A stretch of DNA of 64,000 nt from NCBI GenBank assembly GCA_900546515.1, contig URDG01000006.1:1-64000 (forward strand), read 5' to 3'. Below, one piece after another: positions 42,062-51,665 of the stretch. This DNA is from an uncultured Eubacteriales bacterium (GTDB lineage: Bacteria > Bacillota > Clostridia > Oscillospirales > Oscillospiraceae). The first letter of the stretch is position 1; every line of letters starts with the position of its first letter. Under the pieces are notes generated by a model. It saw only the letters and a list, made by a program, of their open reading frames with translations, was not told the origin of the DNA and searched no databases. The position numbers and the translations under genes are program-made.

Positions 42062-42679
42062 TCAGAGCTCTGCCGGACAGCGGAGTATAATGGTTCCTGC
42101 CGGCTCGCTGCCGGTTATCTCCAGCACGCTGCCGTCAAGCCGCTTCACATTCTCAGAGAGAGCCGCAAAATCGTCGACCGTAGAGATCACATCATAGCCG
42201 AAGCCGGCACCGCGATAATGCATCGGCACGGTGATGCGCGGCTTTATCGCCCCGGCCAGCGCGTGAGCCTGTGCGGCGTCTATCGTGTAATACCCGCCGA
42301 CCGGGATCAGCAGCACGTCGACCGAGCCGAGCTTTTCGAGCTGCTCCGGCGACAGCATATGGCCGAGGTCGCCCAGATGGACGACACGCATATTTTCGGC
42401 GTCTACAGCGGTGATGCGGTTTTTGCCGCGCTTCAGACCCTGCACCTCGTCGTGAAAGCAGTCTATACGGAGGACACTGAATGAAGTCGTCCTGCCGCTG
42501 CGCTTCACGCCGGCAGTATAGTTGTGGTCGCCATGGCCGTGACTGCATATTACTTCGTCGGCCGTGAGCGGGGGCAGTGTGAGTCCGGGAACGCTGCCGG
42601 GGGAGTAGGGGTCAAAAACGATGCTGCCGTCTGCCGACTCGAGCATGAAGCACGAGTGGCCATACCATGTAAGCTTCAT
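42062..42679 (-). CDS. Metallo-beta-lactamase-fold hydrolase (UPF0173-like)
   Basis: The 205-residue protein starts at MKLTWYGHSCF, preceded by AAGGAA; an earlier ATG at 42700 is less likely. It shows the zinc-binding SHGHGDHNY near residue 46, HLGDLGHMLSPEQ near residue 102, LLIPVGGYYTIDAAQA and PRITVPMHYRG near residue 150, the set found in the small UPF0173/RomA-like group of MBL-fold hydrolases. The substrate is unknown. Confidence 0.88.
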   Translation of the reverse strand: MKLTWYGHSCFMLESADGSIVFDPYSPGSVPGLTLPPLTADEVICSHGHGDHNYTAGVKRSGRTTSFSVLRIDCFHDEVQGLKRGKNRITAVDAENMRVVHLGDLGHMLSPEQLEKLGSVDVLLIPVGGYYTIDAAQAHALAGAIKPRITVPMHYRGAGFGYDVISTVDDFAALSENVKRLDGSVLEITGSEPAGTIILRCPAEL

Positions 42680-42793
42680 AGTCATTCCTTCTTTCTTCAT
42701 CCGGTGTTGTTTTCAACTGATGGTTCCGGATAACAGTATATCAGAAGACGCGCATGCCTTCAAGGGATTTGTTGGCATGTGTATTATTTGGAG

Positions 42794-42822
42794 TTGACCC
42801 GGCTGATATAAAATGATATTAT
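42794..42822 (+). promoter_or_regulatory. Promoter of the VanY-like gene
   Basis: TTGACC and TATTAT are separated by 17 bases, about 70 bases before the start codon. Confidence 0.75.
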
Positions 42823-42895
42823 ATAATATACTGTGTACAGCTGTGCGCAGAAAAATGGGCTTATAATTGTTTTATATACAGCAGGAGGCTACCAC

Positions 42896-43894
42896 ATGAA
42901 ATGCAGCCGTGGTTTGAGAATAGTATTCGGTGTTATTTTTCTGGTGATCTTTGCCGCGTATTTCGTTATGCGCTTCAACGTCTCGCCAAGAACACGCGAT
43001 TTTGACAGCGACCATGCTTTCGTATACAGCGAAGTGCAGGCGGTGCTCGATTCGGGCATGAGTCTGGAGGAATATTTCAAGGATGACCCCAGATATGCGC
43101 ATCTGGCCGGGCAGGCGGCGGCTGAGGAACAGCAGGCGGAATCTACGCCGGAGCCGACGCCCGAGGTCACTCCCGAGCCGACGCCGGAGCCCGGATCTCC
43201 GGAGGCAAAGGCTGCCGAGCTCGGCCTGCCCGCTCCGCCTGATATTGACATTACAAGCTGGGAATATGTCCTTGTGAACGGGGATCATTCGATCGGCCAG
43301 TATGAACCGGCGCAGCTTGCCTATCTCAACCAGACAGCGAGCGAAACGGATATACAGACTGCATACAACGCGAACCGCTGCCCGGTGGATGAGCGCATCG
43401 CACAGGCGCTGCTCGACATGGCAAAGGGCTGCAAGGATGCGGGACTGCCGGTGTTTCTGTCCTCCGGCTACCGCAGCTATTCCGAACAGGCCGCGAACTT
43501 CCAGCGCGTGTGCCAGAATAACGGCGTGTCCGACGGCAAGGATTCCAACGGGCACTATATCACGATGCCCGCCGGATGCAGTGAGCACCAGACCGGTCTT
43601 AGCTGCGATATAACGGACGTTTACCGCGAGATCAAGAACTCTGAGATCGAAAATACCGACACGTATAAATGGCTCCTTGAGCACTGCGCGGAATACGGCT
43701 TTATCCACCGCTTTCCGAGCGGCAAGGAGGATGTGACCGGCGTTATGTACGAGCCGTTCCATTTCCGCTATGTCGGCATTGAGGCGGCAAGGTATATAGA
43801 GGACAACGGCCTCTGCCTTGAGGAGTTCGTCGAGCTCTACAGCGGCAGCGCATCGGAGGCTGAGGCGGAGCCCACGCCAAGCCCCGCGGCATGA
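42896..43894 (+). CDS. VanY-type D-alanyl-D-alanine carboxypeptidase, membrane-anchored
   Basis: The 332-residue protein starts at MKCSRGLRI after AGGAGG. It has one N-terminal membrane anchor (residues 8-27) and a Pro/Glu/Thr-rich linker (repeats of PEPTPE) near residues 80-105. The VanY/peptidase M15B domain carries FLSSGYRSYSEQ near residue 185, SEHQTGLSCDITD near residue 230 (zinc His and Asp) and EPFHFRYVG near residue 290 (second zinc His). It should trim D-Ala from peptidoglycan stems outside the membrane. Nothing nearby suggests a vancomycin-resistance cluster, so a housekeeping wall role is more likely. Confidence 0.92.
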   Translation: MKCSRGLRIVFGVIFLVIFAAYFVMRFNVSPRTRDFDSDHAFVYSEVQAVLDSGMSLEEYFKDDPRYAHLAGQAAAEEQQAESTPEPTPEVTPEPTPEPGSPEAKAAELGLPAPPDIDITSWEYVLVNGDHSIGQYEPAQLAYLNQTASETDIQTAYNANRCPVDERIAQALLDMAKGCKDAGLPVFLSSGYRSYSEQAANFQRVCQNNGVSDGKDSNGHYITMPAGCSEHQTGLSCDITDVYREIKNSEIENTDTYKWLLEHCAEYGFIHRFPSGKEDVTGVMYEPFHFRYVGIEAARYIEDNGLCLEEFVELYSGSASEAEAEPTPSPAA

Positions 43895-43941
43895 TTTCAT
43901 ATTCCTATATAATAATAGCAGCATCATATATTATAATGATA

Positions 43942-43981
43942 AAAAAACACGGAGAACTCATCTGAGTCCTCCGTGTTTTTT
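43942..43981. terminator. Bidirectional terminator
   Basis: The stem AAAACACGGAG/CTCCGTGTTTT with further inner pairing is flanked by A and T runs. It serves the VanY gene and the opposing mnmG-mnmA operon. Confidence 0.88.
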
Positions 43982-44021
43982 GCGCCGCCGGCCGGCAGCA
44001 GCGGTCTGCGTTCATGCGGTG

Positions 44022-45023
44022 CTATTCCTGAACGATAAACCCGCCGCCGAGCAGCCGGTCCCCGTCATAAAGAACGGCGGACTGCCCCGCTGCCGGGGCG
44101 CGCACCGGCTCGTCGCATATTATGTGCACGATTCCGCCGTCAACATACGCCGTGCAGGGCGGGTTTTCCCACTTCGTGTGCCGAACGCGCACGCTTGCGC
44201 GTACCGGCCTATCGGGAACATCACACAGCCAGTTGAAATTGCGTGCGATGACCTCAGTTTTGAAAAGCTCCTCCCACAGCGCAAGCTCTATCGTGTTTGA
44301 CGCGACGTCTATATGGGAGATATATACCTTGCGCCCGTCGATCATGCCGGGGCGGCGCTGGCCGACAGTGTAGCGGTATATCCCATCATGCTGTCCCACG
44401 ACCTCGCCGTGGAATATAAAATCGCCCGGCCCCGGCAGAGCGGTGCGGCGGCCAAGCCATGAGATATAATCCTTGTCGGGAATAAAGCAGATCTCCATGC
44501 TGTCGCCCTTGTGTGCGACGGGCAGTCCGAATTCCTCCGCCATAGCGCGCGTCTGCACCTTTTCGTACATGCCGAGCGGGAAGATGACGCGCGCTGCCTG
44601 CTCGCGCGTAAGACGGCAGAGCATATAGGTCTGATCGTTGGACGGACGTCCCTTGAATATCATGCCGTTCTCACTGCGGGCGTAGTGGCCTGTGGCGACA
44701 AATTCAGCGCCGAGCCTGTCCGCCGCGTCGCAGAGGGTCCTGAATTTAACGGAGGGATTGCAGATCACGCAGGGGTTTGGGGTCTCGCCGCGGAGATAGC
44801 ATTCTGTGAACGGCGAGCAGACATTCCGCTCAAGCTCCGCGCGTACATCTGCGACCTCCAGCGGGATGCCGACATATTCCGCTGTTTTCACGGCGTCATT
44901 CAGGGCGTTTTCATCGGAATTGTCCATATAAAGGCCGTATACTTCATATCCGGCTCTTTTTAAAAGCACGGAACACACGGCGGAATCAACGCCGCCGGAA
45001 AAGCCCAGAACTACCTTTTTCAT
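44022..45023 (-). CDS. mnmA: tRNA-specific 2-thiouridylase MnmA
   Basis: The 333-residue protein has the PP-loop GFSGGVDSAVCSVLLK at residues 8-23, GLYMDNSDENAL, the first catalytic cysteine in NPCVICNPSVKF near residue 90, ATGHYAR, and the second catalytic cysteine in MEICFIPDKDYISWL near residue 185. MnmA makes the 2-thio group of wobble uridine in Lys, Glu and Gln tRNAs. It is slightly short for the family. Its ATG overlaps the mnmG stop codon, a meaningful pairing because both act on the same wobble base. Confidence 0.93.
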   Translation of the reverse strand: MKKVVLGFSGGVDSAVCSVLLKRAGYEVYGLYMDNSDENALNDAVKTAEYVGIPLEVADVRAELERNVCSPFTECYLRGETPNPCVICNPSVKFRTLCDAADRLGAEFVATGHYARSENGMIFKGRPSNDQTYMLCRLTREQAARVIFPLGMYEKVQTRAMAEEFGLPVAHKGDSMEICFIPDKDYISWLGRRTALPGPGDFIFHGEVVGQHDGIYRYTVGQRRPGMIDGRKVYISHIDVASNTIELALWEELFKTEVIARNFNWLCDVPDRPVRASVRVRHTKWENPPCTAYVDGGIVHIICDEPVRAPAAGQSAVLYDGDRLLGGGFIVQE

Positions 45024-46894
45024 CGGTTCTTACTCTCCACATATATCATCAGCACCGACACGTCCGCCGGGGACACGCCGGATATGCGCCCGGCCTGCCC
45101 GAAGCTCGCGGGGCGTATTTTTTTCAGCTTCTCGCGCGCCTCGATGCGCAGGCCGGGAATGTCGTCATAATCTATATCCGCAGGGAGCGGGCGAACCTCA
45201 AGCTTTGTGAACTCCTCCACCTCGCGCAGCTGGCGCTTTATATAGCCGTCGTATTTCAGCCTTATTTCGACCTGCGCGCAGATCGCGCGGCTGAGCTGCG
45301 GCCGCGCGGGATCAAACGGCGCGGTGTCCGCATAGCTGACCTGCGGACGGCGGATGAGGTCGGCGAGGGATATGCCGTTGTTTGCCTGCGCTGTGCCGCG
45401 CGCAGTCAGCATTGCGTTCAGCTCCGCGCTTGGGGCGATGTGAGTATGCTCAAGGCGGGCAAGCTCGGCGTCCACCGCGGCGTATTTGGCGAGCACCGCC
45501 TGATAGCGCTGCTCGGAGACGAGGCCGATGCGGCGGCCGATATGCGCAAGGCGCTGGTCGGCGTTATCCTGCCGGTGCAGCAGCCTGTATTCACTGCGCG
45601 AGGTCATCATGCGGTAAGGCTCGTTCGTGCCCTTGGTCACAAGGTCGTCGATGAGCGTGCCGATATATCCGTCGCTGCGGCGGAGAATAAGCGGCTCTTC
45701 GCCCTTGAGCTTCAGCGCGGCGTTCACGCCCGCGACGAAGCCCTGCACCGCGGCTTCCTCATAACCGGAGGAGCCGTTGAACTGCCCTGCGCCGTACAGA
45801 CCGGCGATCTTCTTCGTTTCGAGCGTGGCATACAGCTCCGTCGGGTCGACGCAGTCATACTCTATGGCATAGGCGCAGCGCGTCATTTCCGCATGCTCAA
45901 GTCCGGATATCGTGTGCATCATCTCTATCTGCACCTCCTCGGGCATGGAGGACGAGAAGCCCTGAATATAAAGCTCCTCCGTGTTCAGCCCCATAGGCTC
46001 TATAAAAAGCTGGTGGCGCGGCTTATCGGCGAAGGTCATTACCTTCGTCTCGATACTCGGACAGTAGCGCGGGCCGATACCCTCGATAACGCCGGAGTAT
46101 ATCGGGCTGCGGTCAAGGTTGGCGCGGATTATTTCATGCGTACGCGCGTTCGTATACGTGAGATAGCACACGGCGGAGTTGTTCGGGACATGCTCTGTGG
46201 AAAACGAGAAGGGCTCAGGCTCCGCATCCCCGGGCTGAAGCTCCATCTTTGAAAAATCCACGGTGCGTGCGTTCACTCTGGGCGGCGTGCCGGTCTTGAA
46301 CCGGCGCATGGAGAGACCGAGCCCGCACAGGCGCGGCGCGAGAGACGTCGCGGCGGCGAGTCCGTCGGGACCGGAGGTGCGCAGCACCTCGCCGACGATT
46401 GTGCGGCCGCCGAGATATGTACCGGTCGCAATTACGACGGCGCGGCAGGACCAGACGGCTCCCGTATGCGTCGTCACCGAGACGACATGCCCGTTTTCAA
46501 CGCCGATATCCACGACCTCAGCCTGCTTTACGCGCAGGTTCTCCTGAAGCTCAAGAGTGTGCTTCATTATCTCCTGATAGCGCCGGCGGTCAGCCTGCGC
46601 GCGCAGAGAATGCACCGCAGGACCCTTGCCGAGATTGAGCATACGGTACTGTATGCAGGCTTTGTCGGCAGCCTTCGCCATCTCGCCGCCGAGCGCGTCA
46701 AGCTCGCGCACGAGATGGCCCTTGCCCGTGCCGCCTATGGCGGGGTTGCAGGGCATGTTGCCGATGCTGTCGAGATTGACTGTGAAGCATACCGTGTCAA
46801 GCCCGAGCCGCGCCGCAGCGAGCGCCGCTTCGATCCCGGCGTGTCCTGCACCGATGACCGCAATATCACATTTTCCCGCGTCGTATCTGATCAA
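45020..46894 (-). CDS. mnmG: tRNA uridine 5-carboxymethylaminomethyl modification enzyme MnmG (GidA)
   Basis: The 624-residue protein starts with TTG after GGGGAG. It shows the FAD-binding IAVIGAGHAGIEAALAAARLG core GAGHAG near residue 13, MPCNPAIGGTGKGHLVRE near residue 47, ATGTYLGG, the cysteine-containing PRYCPSIETKV near residue 275 and AGQFNGSSGYEEAAVQGF near residue 370. With MnmE it installs the cmnm5 group on wobble uridine. Confidence 0.97.
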   Translation of the reverse strand: MIRYDAGKCDIAVIGAGHAGIEAALAAARLGLDTVCFTVNLDSIGNMPCNPAIGGTGKGHLVRELDALGGEMAKAADKACIQYRMLNLGKGPAVHSLRAQADRRRYQEIMKHTLELQENLRVKQAEVVDIGVENGHVVSVTTHTGAVWSCRAVVIATGTYLGGRTIVGEVLRTSGPDGLAAATSLAPRLCGLGLSMRRFKTGTPPRVNARTVDFSKMELQPGDAEPEPFSFSTEHVPNNSAVCYLTYTNARTHEIIRANLDRSPIYSGVIEGIGPRYCPSIETKVMTFADKPRHQLFIEPMGLNTEELYIQGFSSSMPEEVQIEMMHTISGLEHAEMTRCAYAIEYDCVDPTELYATLETKKIAGLYGAGQFNGSSGYEEAAVQGFVAGVNAALKLKGEEPLILRRSDGYIGTLIDDLVTKGTNEPYRMMTSRSEYRLLHRQDNADQRLAHIGRRIGLVSEQRYQAVLAKYAAVDAELARLEHTHIAPSAELNAMLTARGTAQANNGISLADLIRRPQVSYADTAPFDPARPQLSRAICAQVEIRLKYDGYIKRQLREVEEFTKLEVRPLPADIDYDDIPGLRIEAREKLKKIRPASFGQAGRISGVSPADVSVLMIYVESKNR

Positions 46895-46931
46895 AGGAAT
46901 TACTCCCCGCTTTTTTAAAATATACTATGCT

Positions 46932-46960
46932 ATTATAGCCGCCGAGTCCGGGTACGTCAA
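46932..46960 (-). promoter_or_regulatory. mnmG-mnmA promoter
   Basis: TTGACG and TATAAT are separated by 17 bases on the minus strand, about 38 bases from the TTG start codon. Confidence 0.8.
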
Positions 46961-46980
46961 GAATCAGCAAAAAACAACGC

Positions 46981-47009
46981 TTGACCGGAACAGGCGGAAA
47001 ATATATAAT
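46981..47009 (+). promoter_or_regulatory. Promoter of the surface-protein gene
   Basis: TTGACC and TATAAT are separated by 17 bases, about 80 bases before the start at 47088. Confidence 0.8.
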
Positions 47010-47087
47010 TTTTACAGGAACATTATGCGCGGAAGCGCAGTCTAACAAATATACGATAAAACACGGCGGAAAAAGGAGGATGCGAAC

Positions 47088-48272
47088 ATGAAAAGACTGA
47101 GAAGGTATTTCGCGGCGGTACTCGCGGCATTGGGGATGCTCGCGTCCGTTTCCGCGGCGGCGCCCGTTACGGCGAGCGCCGAAGCCTTAGAGGGCTATAA
47201 TCCGATCACCAAGGTGCTTGCGACGACGTCGCAGTCTCCCGTTGCAATGATGAGCGCGTCGCAGATCACTGCCGCAACGAGCACTGCCGGCTGCTATCTG
47301 ACGGGCATAGGCTGGTATGATATGTCCGGGCAGCCGATAGATACCTTCACCACGGATTATGCCACGGTGCAGATCCGCCTTGACGCGGATGCCGGGAGCT
47401 ACTTTGCGGATGGGCTGCAGGCCTATCTCAACAACACCGCGGTAGACTGCCAGATCGGCGACGGCGGGCGCTATGTGATACTCACGCGGGTATATGCGCC
47501 CGATGTCTGGGCACCGACGATAACAAAGCACCCAACGAGCGAGAATATCAAGGAGGGCGAGCTGACCTCTTTTGTTGCAACGGCTACCGGTGTGGACAAG
47601 AGCACGTGGACGCTCATCGACGCAAACGGGAAAAAGTACACGATGGAGGAGCTTGCTGCGGCCTATCCGGGGCTGACCTACAGCGAGACCTATGGAAAAG
47701 TAGTGCTGCGCAATGTCCCCGCGGCGCTTGACAACAGCAGGATATACTGCACTTTCTCCGGCACAGGCGGCTCGAAGGAGACGAATGCGGCCTATCTCTA
47801 TGTAAAGTCCGCCTCTCCGACGCCTACGCCCAGCCCAAGCCCGACGCCTGCGCCCAGTCCGACGCCGACCCCGTCCCCGTCCGGCGATGTGCAGACGGCA
47901 GATACTGACCATGAGCACAGCTATGGCCGAGAGTGGAAGTTCGACGCCGGTGAGCACTGGCACGAGTGCAGCATCTGCGGCGAAAAAGCGGACTCGGCGG
48001 AGCACACGATGACCTGGGTCGAGACAAAGAAGGCGACGAAGAAGGAGTCCGGCGAGGAAAAAGGCGTGTGCAGCGTGTGCGATTATAAGGCGACGCGCAC
48101 AGTCGAATACGAAAAGCCGGCCGACAGCGGGAAATGGATACTCTATGCCGGCATAGGCGCTGCGGCTGTCGTGGTGCTGCTGATGATAGCTTCGGCGGCG
48201 AGACAGAACCGCGCCCGGCGCCGCCGTCAGGCTGCGCGCAGGCGTCGGTATTACGAGGACGAGGACAGGTAA
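47088..48272 (+). CDS. Secreted, membrane-anchored surface protein
   Basis: The 394-residue protein has a signal peptide (residues 1-28, ending near ASA), then two beta-rich, Ig-like regions to about residue 240 (GVDKSTWTLIDANGKKYTME is typical of surface modules). A linker of PTPSPSPTPAPSP repeats runs near residues 243-265. A His/Cys module follows with HWHECSICGEKADSAEHT and VCSVCDYKATRTV, found in many Clostridia wall proteins. One membrane helix near residue 355 and a very basic cytoplasmic tail (RARRRRQAARRRR) complete it. It is probably displayed on the cell surface; the ligand is unknown. Confidence 0.8.
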   Translation: MKRLRRYFAAVLAALGMLASVSAAAPVTASAEALEGYNPITKVLATTSQSPVAMMSASQITAATSTAGCYLTGIGWYDMSGQPIDTFTTDYATVQIRLDADAGSYFADGLQAYLNNTAVDCQIGDGGRYVILTRVYAPDVWAPTITKHPTSENIKEGELTSFVATATGVDKSTWTLIDANGKKYTMEELAAAYPGLTYSETYGKVVLRNVPAALDNSRIYCTFSGTGGSKETNAAYLYVKSASPTPTPSPSPTPAPSPTPTPSPSGDVQTADTDHEHSYGREWKFDAGEHWHECSICGEKADSAEHTMTWVETKKATKKESGEEKGVCSVCDYKATRTVEYEKPADSGKWILYAGIGAAAVVVLLMIASAARQNRARRRRQAARRRRYYEDEDR

Positions 48273-48301
48273 AAGGCCTGAGCCGGCCGTAAAATTATCT
48301 T

Positions 48302-49594
48302 CTATGCCAGAAGATCGATAGGCGAGGCTTTGTATACGAAGATCATTGCGTCGTAGAGCTCAGCGGGGACGTCCTGTACCCTGTGGGAGGTAGGGATGAG
48401 CTTCATAAGGAAGCTGTAGCCCTCGCCGAGGCTGCCCATGGTCATCGGGCTGTGCAGAGCGGAATATGTCTCGCTGTCTGCGGGAACATCGGCGAAGCTG
48501 AGATAATAGCTTCCGCCCAGACGCTTCGCATGCGCGGCGAGCGGGTCGGCGGAGCAGAAGCTGTGATCGCCGCGGCCCGAGCCGTCGGAGCTGTTGATGT
48601 TGCAGACGGTCTTGAAATAGTCCGTGCCTATGATGAAGTATTTGTCCGCATACTGAGTTTTCAGCTGTGCGCCCATCGGCGTGTAGTACGGGGCCTTTGC
48701 CGCGACATGCCCGTTGTGACCGGAGATCATTATCGCCGCACGGCCAAGGCTATGCTCATGCTCCAGTATCCACTGCACGTTTTCCGCCATGAAGCCGTCG
48801 CGGATATTGTTGTATTTTATGTAGTCGTCCCCAGCGTGGGCCTGCGCAAGCGCGGCTGCCTGCAGGATGCAGTCGGCCGCACGCAGGATGCGGGCGCGGT
48901 CGCTGCCGTTTTCGTATTGCGCGGAATTATCCGCAAGCTCGTCACGCACGGAGTGCACGATGCCGAAAGCAGAGCTCTCGCACAATGCGGAAAAATCCGC
49001 GCCGTCTGCGGCGAGAGCGGCAAGCTTATCCGCTGCATCCTGATCGTCGAGCACGGAGTTTTCCGCGCAGAACTCACTGAGCAGACGCAGGCCGCTCAAC
49101 GGATTCTGCATGTCAAAGCCGTAGAATGAGAGCTTGCCGTCATCGGGAGCCGCGTCATTGTATTCGCGCATCCACTGCACAAGCTCCGCCATCTGGACGG
49201 TATGATATATCGTGAACGAGAGCGCGCTGACGGCGTCCTCTGCCGTACCTTCGCCGCCGAGGATATAGCGGTCGACTATCATGGCCTCGCTGAAATCGGC
49301 CTCAAGCGCAAAGGCGCGCACGCCGTTATTTTCAACGAGCTGCCTGAGCACGGTGAGCCGCAGCGTCTGAAAGTCCGCGTTGCCGTGCGACGCCTCGCCG
49401 AGCGCGATTATCTCCGGGCTGCCCGGTACCGTGATGTCGCCGGTGCTGCGCGCGTATGCGTCAACGTCGCCGGACTTTCCGGCAGCCTTTATCTGCGGGA
49501 CGTATATCCATGCCGCGTCCGCCGCTGCAATGAGCAGCACGGCCGACAGTAGCAGTAGCCCGAGTACCTTGAATATTTTCCTTATGATCTTCAT
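48302..49594 (-). CDS. Erythromycin esterase family protein
   Basis: The 430-residue protein starts at MKIIRKIF; an ATG 30 bases upstream is less likely. It has one N-terminal membrane helix (residues 8-26). The esterase-like domain shows EIIALGEASHGNADF near residue 63 (with the key His and Glu), FALEADFSEA near residue 95, YGFDMQNP near residue 150 and MISGHNGHVAAKA near residue 270. The family includes EreA/EreB macrolide esterases, but most members are uncharacterised and a membrane-anchored form need not act on antibiotics. It is monocistronic. Confidence 0.88.
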   Translation of the reverse strand: MKIIRKIFKVLGLLLLSAVLLIAAADAAWIYVPQIKAAGKSGDVDAYARSTGDITVPGSPEIIALGEASHGNADFQTLRLTVLRQLVENNGVRAFALEADFSEAMIVDRYILGGEGTAEDAVSALSFTIYHTVQMAELVQWMREYNDAAPDDGKLSFYGFDMQNPLSGLRLLSEFCAENSVLDDQDAADKLAALAADGADFSALCESSAFGIVHSVRDELADNSAQYENGSDRARILRAADCILQAAALAQAHAGDDYIKYNNIRDGFMAENVQWILEHEHSLGRAAIMISGHNGHVAAKAPYYTPMGAQLKTQYADKYFIIGTDYFKTVCNINSSDGSGRGDHSFCSADPLAAHAKRLGGSYYLSFADVPADSETYSALHSPMTMGSLGEGYSFLMKLIPTSHRVQDVPAELYDAMIFVYKASPIDLLA

Positions 49595-49669
49595 TTGATC
49601 CTCCTGAAACGATGCGAATAACACAATAAATGTAATAATGTATAAAGATGTAAGCTAAAAATGCTTTTT

Positions 49670-49700
49670 AAATGCCTCCGGTTCCGGCCGGAGGCATTTA
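49670..49700 (-). terminator. Terminator of the YtrA-type ABC operon
   Basis: The stem AAATGCCTCCGG/CCGGAGGCATTT is followed on the minus strand by AAAAAGCATTTTTAG. Confidence 0.75.
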
Positions 49701-49715
49701 AAGCTGTTGCGGGTT

Positions 49716-50555
49716 TTATGCGAGGTTGAGCTTTTTCTTCAGCAGCGCCACGGTGGGGAAGTAGTAGAGCGCGGAGAGCAGCGCGGCAATGATCGCGTTG
49801 GCGGTCAGGAGAACGTGCATTATCGGGATGGGATCGCTCCTTACGCGCATGCTTTCGGCCGCAGCGTTGAGCGCATCGAAAATGCCGATGTCATTTGCAA
49901 CGGTGCCGGCAAAGCCGGTCAGAGCGAAGACGGCGACGCTTATGACAAAGTAGAATATGATGCTCCACATTACCTTGTGGTTGGCAAAGCTCTGACCTAT
50001 CGCCATGGCAAAGTAGAAATGCAGGCAGGTAGAGACGGAGTAGAGGAATAAAGCCGCAATGACTTCAACGACAAAGCCGGTGATGTTGCCGGCGCCGATG
50101 CTGCTGGCAATCTCGCATATTCTCTGCCAGATGAAGCTGAACTCGTCGATGGTGAAAGCATGGGACGCGCTGATGGCCATGAGTATCAGCACCGCGAGCA
50201 CGCTTACCGCGGCGGTGACGAGGAACCATATAAAGGACACGATGAGCTTTGACCACACGAGCGCATCCACGCTCACGGGCAGGGTGAACATCAGATAGCC
50301 CTCGCTGCCGAGAAGGTTTTTGTAAAAGCGCTCTATCATCATCACGAGCGCCATCACGCCAAGCGCGAAGATGCAGGCGAAAAACGCTATAAGTATCAGA
50401 ACGAATATGGCCTGAAGAATACCGTAGGAAGTTTCGCGGTCAAGCAGTATGACGGACATGCCGGAGAGCGCTGCCAGCACCAGCACCGCCGCGATCAGCG
50501 GCAGCATAGTGCGGCCCGTGGCCTTGAATTCGTATTTTATGAGTTTTCCTAGCAT
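49716..50555 (-). CDS. ABC transporter permease (ABC-2 like)
   Basis: The 279-residue protein has about six membrane segments starting at MLPLIAAVLVLAALSG. No cytoplasmic domain or catalytic motif is evident. It follows a GntR regulator and an ATPase, overlapping the ATPase by 7 bases, so it is the membrane half of that exporter. YtrA-controlled ABC systems in Firmicutes respond to cell-wall antibiotics, and that is a possible role here. Confidence 0.85.
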   Translation of the reverse strand: MLGKLIKYEFKATGRTMLPLIAAVLVLAALSGMSVILLDRETSYGILQAIFVLILIAFFACIFALGVMALVMMIERFYKNLLGSEGYLMFTLPVSVDALVWSKLIVSFIWFLVTAAVSVLAVLILMAISASHAFTIDEFSFIWQRICEIASSIGAGNITGFVVEVIAALFLYSVSTCLHFYFAMAIGQSFANHKVMWSIIFYFVISVAVFALTGFAGTVANDIGIFDALNAAAESMRVRSDPIPIMHVLLTANAIIAALLSALYYFPTVALLKKKLNLA

Positions 50556-51247
50556 TTGAATACCTCCCTGAAGAGCGCGTCGACGCTCTTCCCATGCTTC
50601 TCTCTTATCTCATCCACGCCGGATTGAAGCAGGATCTTTCCCTGATTGACAAATATGACCTCGTCGAGCACGTTTTCCACGTCGCTTATGAGATGCGTTG
50701 AGATCATGACCACGGCGTCGGGGTCATAGTTTCTTATGATAGTGTCGAGAATATAATCGCGTGTTGCCGGGTCGACGCCGCCGATCGGCTCGTCGAGCAG
50801 ATACAGCTTTGCCTTGCGGCTCATGGTCAGGATGAGCTGCACCTTTTCTTTTGTACCCTTTGACATCTGCGAGAGCTTCTTCCTGCTGCTGAGATCGAGA
50901 CGCGCCAGCATTTCACCGGCTTTTTCACGGTCAAAGTCAGCGTAGAAGTCGGCGTACATATTTATGAGCTGCTCTGCGCTCATCCATTCAGGCAGGTGGA
51001 GCTTATCCGGCAGATAGCTCACCAGCGCTTTTGTCGCGGGGCCGGGTCTCTGCCCGTATATGAGGATCTGCCCCTCGCTCGGTGTGAGCAGGCCGTTTGC
51101 AAGCTTGATGAGAGTCGTCTTGCCGCTGCCGTTCGGTCCCAGAAGTCCGACAACACGGCCGGGCTGGAGCTGGATATTCACGTTCTCCAGAGCGCGGACG
51201 CTGCCGAAGCTCTTTGAGAGGCTTACACATTCAAATGCTGCCGCCAT
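50549..51247 (-). CDS. ABC transporter ATP-binding protein
   Basis: The 232-residue protein has Walker A GLLGPNGSGKTTLIKLA near residue 34, a Q-loop region VSYLPDKLHLP, a degenerate signature LSQMSKGTKEKVQL near residue 124, Walker B LYLLDEPIGGVDP near residue 145 and an H-loop ISTHL. The signature (MSKGTKEK) and ending are typical of YtrB-like exporters. It overlaps the regulator gene by 17 bases. Confidence 0.93.
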   Translation of the reverse strand: MAAAFECVSLSKSFGSVRALENVNIQLQPGRVVGLLGPNGSGKTTLIKLANGLLTPSEGQILIYGQRPGPATKALVSYLPDKLHLPEWMSAEQLINMYADFYADFDREKAGEMLARLDLSSRKKLSQMSKGTKEKVQLILTMSRKAKLYLLDEPIGGVDPATRDYILDTIIRNYDPDAVVMISTHLISDVENVLDEVIFVNQGKILLQSGVDEIREKHGKSVDALFREVFKC

Positions 51248-51617
51248 TTTCTTTTTCCTCCTTTTCGCTGCTTTCCAGCAGCTTTATGATCTCTTCTCTG
51301 CTGAAGCCTATGCGGCGCATAGAGTCCATAAATGAACGTATGCTCTCCTGCGCCAGCGTCTGCTTGGTTTTTTCTATCACTGTCATGTCCTCCGTCACAA
51401 AACGTCCGTTGCTTCTCTGCGTGTACACAAGGCCCAGCCGCTCAAGCTCCTGAAAGGCGCGCTGAAGCGTGTTGGGATTCACGCCGGCCTCCGATGCAAG
51501 GTCGCGCACCGCGGGGAGCCGCTGCCCGCGTACATATTCGCCGGAAACTATCGCAAGTTCTATCTTGTTTATGAGCTGCGTATAGATCGGCATGCTGTTG
51601 TCAAACTGCCACTCCAT
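51231..51617 (-). CDS. GntR family regulator, YtrA subfamily
   Basis: The 128-residue protein has a winged helix (PIYTQLINKIELAIVSGEY, LPAVRDLASEAGVNPNTLQRAFQELE, VYTQRSNGRFV) and only a short C-terminal helical tail, the YtrA layout. It heads the operon and should repress it. A perfect 11-bp inverted repeat overlaps its promoter -10 box. Confidence 0.93.
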   Translation of the reverse strand: MEWQFDNSMPIYTQLINKIELAIVSGEYVRGQRLPAVRDLASEAGVNPNTLQRAFQELERLGLVYTQRSNGRFVTEDMTVIEKTKQTLAQESIRSFMDSMRRIGFSREEIIKLLESSEKEEKENGGSI

Positions 51618-51631
51618 AATACACCTCCTAT

Positions 51632-51665
51632 GTGTTATTGTATTAAGCGATTAGTACAATAACAC
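51632..51665. promoter_or_regulatory. Operator of the YtrA-type regulator
   Basis: Perfect 11-bp arms GTGTTATTGTA and TACAATAACAC, separated by 12 bases, cover the -10 box of the operon promoter. YtrA-type regulators are known to bind long AT-rich inverted repeats such as this. Confidence 0.8.
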